This document shows positions 59,652-64,000 of a stretch of 64,000 bases of DNA, in pieces. Each line of letters starts with the position of its first letter. Position 1 is the stretch's first letter. The stretch covers positions 8,370,001 through 8,434,000 of the forward strand of contig CANTUV010000051.1 of assembly GCA_947685225.1 (NCBI GenBank), in the 5' to 3' direction. The DNA is from Garcia nutans (lineage: Eukaryota > Streptophyta > Magnoliopsida > Malpighiales > Euphorbiaceae). Both the position numbers and the translations under genes were made by a program. Below the pieces are notes generated by a model. That model was not told the DNA's origin. It saw only the letters and a list, made by a program, of their open reading frames with translations, and did no database searches.

Positions 59652-60601
59652 CCTTCTGGAAAACCGATTAGCTCATAACAGTTCTCCTTCGTGTGCTTCG
59701 TTCGCCCACAGTGACTACACTTGAGTTTTGAGCAATCTACGAAGCCTCCGCCGCCGCCGGTCTGTGAGGATCTCTGAACACGTTCTGAGATCGGCTTGGT
59801 GGCGTATCCCTGTGCTACACTTTCGATCTGAGCCTTCTGGGTCAATCCCGAACCTAGGCCTGAGGAGAGTTCCGATGATGGATACTCAATCGCCGATGAT
59901 GAAGCCATAATCTGTCTTCTATCTCGTTCCTTCTTGATTTGAGCAAATGCCTTTTCAATGGTTGGCAGTGGATCTTCTCTTAACAAGTCTCTCTTTTCCC
60001 TATCAAATTCATCTCCTACTCCTGCCAGAAAATGACATAACTTTGATTCTGATCTGAGGCGATTGTAGGTATTGATATCTTCAGAACACTTCATTGGATT
60101 CGGCTGTCGAATCTCTATCTCCCTCCAAATTCTCTGTAATTTACTGTAGAATGATTCTACTGAGTTTGTTCCTCTTTTCAGACTGGACGCTTTAACCAGT
60201 AGATCATAAATCTGTAATCCCTCCTTACCTGAGCTGTATGTTGTTGCTATACCTTCCCACATATCCCTTGCTGTGGGATATTCGATATAATTACCAACCA
60301 AATCTGGATGCATATTGTCTATCATCCATGTACAGACCTGTAAATCTCTCTGTTCCCATTGCTCATATTCTTCTGTATTTTTTGCAGGAATTTTAGATAC
60401 ACTGGAAAGATGGCTTAGCAATCCACGACTACCTATTGCCATTTTCATCATTCTTGACCATATTGAAAAGTTTGTTTCGTCTAGTTTGACTGAGAGATTA
60501 ACTGGCTGGTTAACTGACATTATTTGTGTATTCTGTGTTTTTAGGTTCTGGGAAACTAAAGGTGTTGGGCTGATGAAGCTACTGCTTTCCTCGCCAGACA
60601 T
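59597..60601 (-). pseudogene. gag of Copia element 4, frame-shifted from pol
   Basis: 334 residues from the ATG at 60601. DUF4219/UBN2-like core (VKLDETNFSIWSRMMKMAI, YDLLVKASSLKRGTNSVESF) and a zinc knuckle CSHCGRTKHTKENC at about 59690-59730. Near 59645 the family-like continuation (GW then DNKRQNKNQKGGG) is in the next frame, that of pol, which suggests a 1-base deletion. The gag frame itself ends 55 bases later. Confidence 0.9.
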
Positions 60602-60680
60602 GGTCGAGAAAAAATAAAACTGGTAACTGATGAAGCCTAATTGTGCAGCCTAAATGGTTGATATTGAGGCTCTGATACCA

Positions 60681-60876
60681 TGTTGGCAAATAGAATAGGT
60701 TTTAGAATGAATTTTTTACTGTATTGATATTGTAATAGTACAGAAGATTATATATAAGCAGAAAACAAATACAAGAAAAGAAACTAAATCTTGTACAATT
60801 ATGTAACCTAATCTATAGGGATTTGATGCCAGTAATAGAGTAGCTAAATTAGGAATTAATCTTTATTTCCTTAATA
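60681..60876 (-). repeat. 5' LTR of Copia element 4
   Basis: 196 bases, one difference from 55835-56030, directly touching the primer-binding site. Confidence 0.95.
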
Positions 60877-60881
60877 ATTTT

Positions 60882-62675
60882 TTTATTATATAAATATTTA
60901 ATATCATTTATCAAAAATATTTAATAAAACTATTTCATATTAAAATAAGATTATAAAAAGAAATGTAAATTTACATTTCTGATGAAAATAATTAATTTTT
61001 TAATTTTTGTAAAATAGAAAATATGTCTATTAATTTAGGACAAAAAATATTTTCCTCTCTATCTCATATATATGTATAAGCAAAGCATAAGAAATTTATA
61101 TAGTGTGTACTATAATTTTTTACTTATTACATATATTTTACTTAAAAAAAATATCTTGTGTATTGATATATGGAATGCCACATAAATTTATAACACATCC
61201 TATATAGTAAAATATTATAATTCTAAATTAGCAATATTTATATTAATTCCTTTTTTCTCAGCGAAGGTTGATTGCAAGGAAAGCAACATAAATAAATAAA
61301 GAAATAAAAATCAATCATTTAATACAATTCCTCGTCTCTACATATGTACGTATATATAAATTGAGATTAGGAAACCAACTCAAACCCATTATATAAACTT
61401 TTAGTTTTAGTTGTTGTTTGAGTTAAGTGTTTCAAATTAGTGATAATTTTTTGAGAACCTGTTTGGTAAAAAAAAAAATTAAAACAGATAATTGTTGAAA
61501 TCGCAATTGATAGTATTGTGATTTAAATTAAGACTATATTATCATTACTTCACTAAAAAATTATTATTAATAAATATATATATTTTTCAAATTAATAATA
61601 GATAATTATTAAATAATATTTATAAAAATTATCGTATATCCTGTATCCATATATATAAGCCAAAATAATTAATTATAATTTTCAACTATCAATTTTTTTT
61701 TATTTTTACAATATAGAAAAAATAACTAAAACATAGAATAATGTATATACTACGAAATAAATTATATCAATATTTATCATTTAACATTTCAATAGCAACG
61801 TACAAGCAGTGAAGCTTTGTTCAACGATACATATAACATCTATTAGCTACCCATGATAGCTAAACCTAAAAAAAAAATAACAAGAGTCAGTTTTTAGTTT
61901 ATGTTTAGTAATTTACTATCTGTATATTAGTGCTTCGAAAATAAAATATTGCCCATATATAATTAATTTTTTTGATTAATTGCTCCGTTGGGTACTTCAT
62001 AAATTTCATATGTGATTGTGGCGAAAATAGAAAAAAAAAAAAAAGGATTCATAATCTGAACACATATATAGAAAATGAACCTTTTACCATATAGTCAACT
62101 AAGAGTCAATTAAAGCTTGCTTTCTTTCCAGCTAGGAGGAGTTTGTCCTTATAGAAAATGTGCAAAAGCATTCACAGGGGAAAAAAAAAGGTTGACCAAG
62201 AAAATTATGAAAGTGAAAATTCGTTCACACCTTTGATTTGTTGAGACTAATGTGAAATATATTAATATAAGTGAGATAAAGAAATATTAATATTGTGACT
62301 GAAAAACTGTAGCTGTATATAAGATTTATTGTAATTATCTTCTAATCGATGAAAATTATTATTAGACCATTTCCCACTTTTTTTTAATTATATGCATGAA
62401 AATTATTGATTACTCGTCTATAATTAAGATTATATTAGCATAAAAAAATAATTTTTTTTAAAAAAATTATCATTATATATGATGACGAGGTAAATTTCGG
62501 GACTCCGAAAGGTTCAGAGTTGACTGTTGATGATTAATTCTTTGACCTGTAAGATAGAGCGGAATCGGGCTTCCGTAGAGAGGTTACAATATCTAAGTTA
62601 GTCACGTTCTCAATAAAAAAAAATTCAATCTAGTTCGGATTGAGTAGAAGTTGGAAAAAGAAAAAAAAAAGAGAA
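60882..62675. other. AT-rich intergenic DNA; unclassified repeat-like tail
   Basis: No gene. 60890-61040 resembles 35355-35500 (shared TCATATTAAAATAA and ATAATTAATTTTTTAA words). 62480-62640 is GC-richer with CGGGACTCCGAAAGG and GAGCGGAATCGGGCTTCCGT, which look like a transposon terminal or UTR segment I cannot name. Confidence 0.45.
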
Positions 62676-62691
62676 GGGGGGGGGGGGGGGG
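62676..62691. repeat. G16 homopolymer
   Basis: Sixteen consecutive G after an A-rich run, exactly at the left edge of the first 0.5-kb repeat copy. Confidence 0.9.
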
Positions 62692-63173
62692 ATTACTTAT
62701 AAGGGGTTTGTCCCTCTTTATAGCTGGTATTTGGCGGATAAACCTTATTTGTGTCAGCGAACATTTAGAATGCAGAGATTATGCGTTTGCCATGTCAAAA
62801 TGGTTTGCCTACCATCAGTATGGTGTGTTTGTCGTTGTATGAGGGCGCTCACCGTATCGAAATAGTGCACCTACTGTTGGTATGGGATGCCAATTGTTAG
62901 AGTAGTGTGCCTGCTATGTTAGCATGGTGTCAAAAATTATCAATAGAGTTCGATCGGATAGCGATACTAGACTGAGGTTTGAGCTCAGCCTGTGTGCCCA
63001 CAATGAAGAGATTGGTGGCTGAGTGTTTAGGGGTAGCATCAATATATATTCATATATATTTACATATATTAACCCTGAAACTGAGAAAATAGTTTACTAA
63101 AATTATGCCACTTAGCAAACTATAGATTATCTGATTCGTTAGTGGAAATTAAAGAAAATGCATATATATGTAT
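62692..63173. repeat. Tandem repeat copy 1 (~482 bp)
   Basis: Begins ATTACTTATAAGGGGTTTGT and ends GAAAATGCATATATATGT. It contains GTGTCAGCGAACATTT, GTGCCCACAATGAAGAGATT and AACCCTGAAACTGAGAAAAT, all repeated about 500 bases later. Apparent short frames are not conserved between copies, so I see no gene. Confidence 0.85.
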
Positions 63174-63674
63174 TACCTATAGGGGATTATCTATAGGGGG
63201 TTTATTCCTCTTTATAGTTAGTATTTGGTGGATAAACCTTACTCGTGTCAGCGAACATTTGGAATGCCGAGGTTGTGCATTTGCCATGTCGAAATGGTGT
63301 GTCTGCCATCGATATGGTGTGTTTGCCGTTGTATGGGGGCGCTTGCCGTATCGAAATAGTGCACCTAGTGTCGGTATGGGGTGCCAATTATTAGAGTAGT
63401 GCACCTGTTATTAGAGTAGTGCACCTGCTGTGTTAGCATGGTGTCAGAAATTATCAATAGAGTTCGATAGCAATACTGGGACTAAGATTCGAGTTCAGCC
63501 TGTGTGCCCACGATGAAGAGATTGGTGGCTGAGTGTTTAGGGGTAGCATCTATATATATTCATATATATATTTACATATATTAACCCTGAAACTGAGAAA
63601 ATAGTTACTAAAATTATGCCACTTAGCAAACTGTAGATTATCTGATTCGTTAATGGAAATTAAAAAAAATGCAT
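63174..63674. repeat. Tandem repeat copy 2 (~501 bp)
   Basis: Diverged direct copy of 62692-63173 (roughly one base in ten differs). It carries an extra 20-base duplication TTATTAGAGTAGTGCACCTG at 63389-63428 and a doubled TATAGGGG stretch at its start. Confidence 0.85.
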
Positions 63675-64000
63675 AAAACGTTTTGATGAATTGCAAGTGG
63701 GATATGTCTCAACCTAATCGATGGCTGCTTTTGAAAATTTTTTTTGTGGAGTAGAAACAGAAATTGCTAGGAAGACTTGGAATATATAATTAGAATTAAA
63801 GTCACCTAATAAAAATCACAAAATTCAATTTATTTTTCGAGAGGAGATTAAAATTGATGGATACATACTATACTAATCTATATACAATTAAACACTAAGG
63901 CTAGTTTTTTTAACACCATAATTTTATTCACATCATTTTGTTTAAAAGACTCATTTTATATTCCCATTTGTCCTATATTAGCATGACACATAGGTTTGCC
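63675..64000. other. Right edge of the window, no gene seen
   Basis: AT-rich, no recognised element or coding frame. Confidence 0.5.

Larger units (their letters stand above)
55835..60876 (-). mobile_element. Copia LTR retrotransposon 4, very young
   Basis: 196-base LTRs (55835-56030 and 60681-60876) differ at one base (G/A near 55930 and 60771). A perfect ATTTT target duplication flanks it (55830-55834 and 60877-60881). On the minus strand the primer site TGGTATCAGAGCCTC touches the right LTR (60666-60680) and a polypurine tract TTGAGGGGGAG touches the left LTR. The LTR reads TATTAAGG...CCAACA in its own sense, so it begins TA instead of TG. The interior is gag-pol with one frameshift and one stop. 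Confidence 0.95.

Noticed and set aside
62651..63404. Small plus-strand frames repeated in the two 0.5-kb copies, looking like a duplicated small protein
   Set aside because: The frames differ in length, start and end between copies, and minus-strand frames of similar length exist; repeat structure explains the similarity.

Overview
This window is nuclear plant DNA, almost certainly from a eudicot. It is very AT-rich, with spliced GT-AG genes and a dense load of plant-type Copia retrotransposons, LINE remnants, hAT-like elements and foldback elements. Protein resemblance feels like a woody Malpighiales/Euphorbiaceae-type genome, but that is only an impression and was not tested.

Host genes, left to right: (1) an ankyrin-repeat/PGG membrane protein on + (1872-3362), whose first exon I cannot find; (2) an intronless ATL-type RING-H2 ubiquitin ligase on - (14779-15936); (3) a 12-exon gene on - (17172-22565) encoding a plastid-type fusion of a YbeY endoribonuclease with a Cof-type HAD phosphatase domain, with every splice phase reconstructed; (4) a nuclear poly(A) polymerase on + (36257 to about 43051), 11 or more exons, nucleotidyltransferase centre intact; (5) a dead leucine-rich-repeat receptor kinase on - (43887-47042), with one nonsense codon and three frameshifts. 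Genes 4 and 5 converge. No shared pathway or operon-like logic links the genes.

The rest is a record of transposition. Four LTR-bounded Copia elements all lie on the - strand: 3700-6846 (old, no reverse transcriptase), 7244-11901 (older, heavily mutated, inserted in an RNase H remnant), 48070-53580 (young, LTRs about 99% identical) and 55835-60876 (very young, LTRs differ at one base). A truncated fifth sits at 53957-54868. A LINE 3' half (30242-33753, + strand, with poly(A)) has been split by two hAT-like elements with 8-bp target duplications.

The most striking structure is 22778-28922: a 6.1-kb foldback element with Mutator-like ends. Each arm carries about 14 tandem copies of a ~161-bp unit, in inverted orientation between the arms. 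It abuts the 5' end of the YbeY-HAD gene. A second 0.96-kb foldback follows at 29224-30184. Inside a 3' intron of the poly(A) polymerase gene, an LTR with its primer-binding site faces an inverted copy of its own first half, the structure expected from retroelement self-integration. The right edge carries two diverged ~0.5-kb tandem copies of an unclassified repeat.
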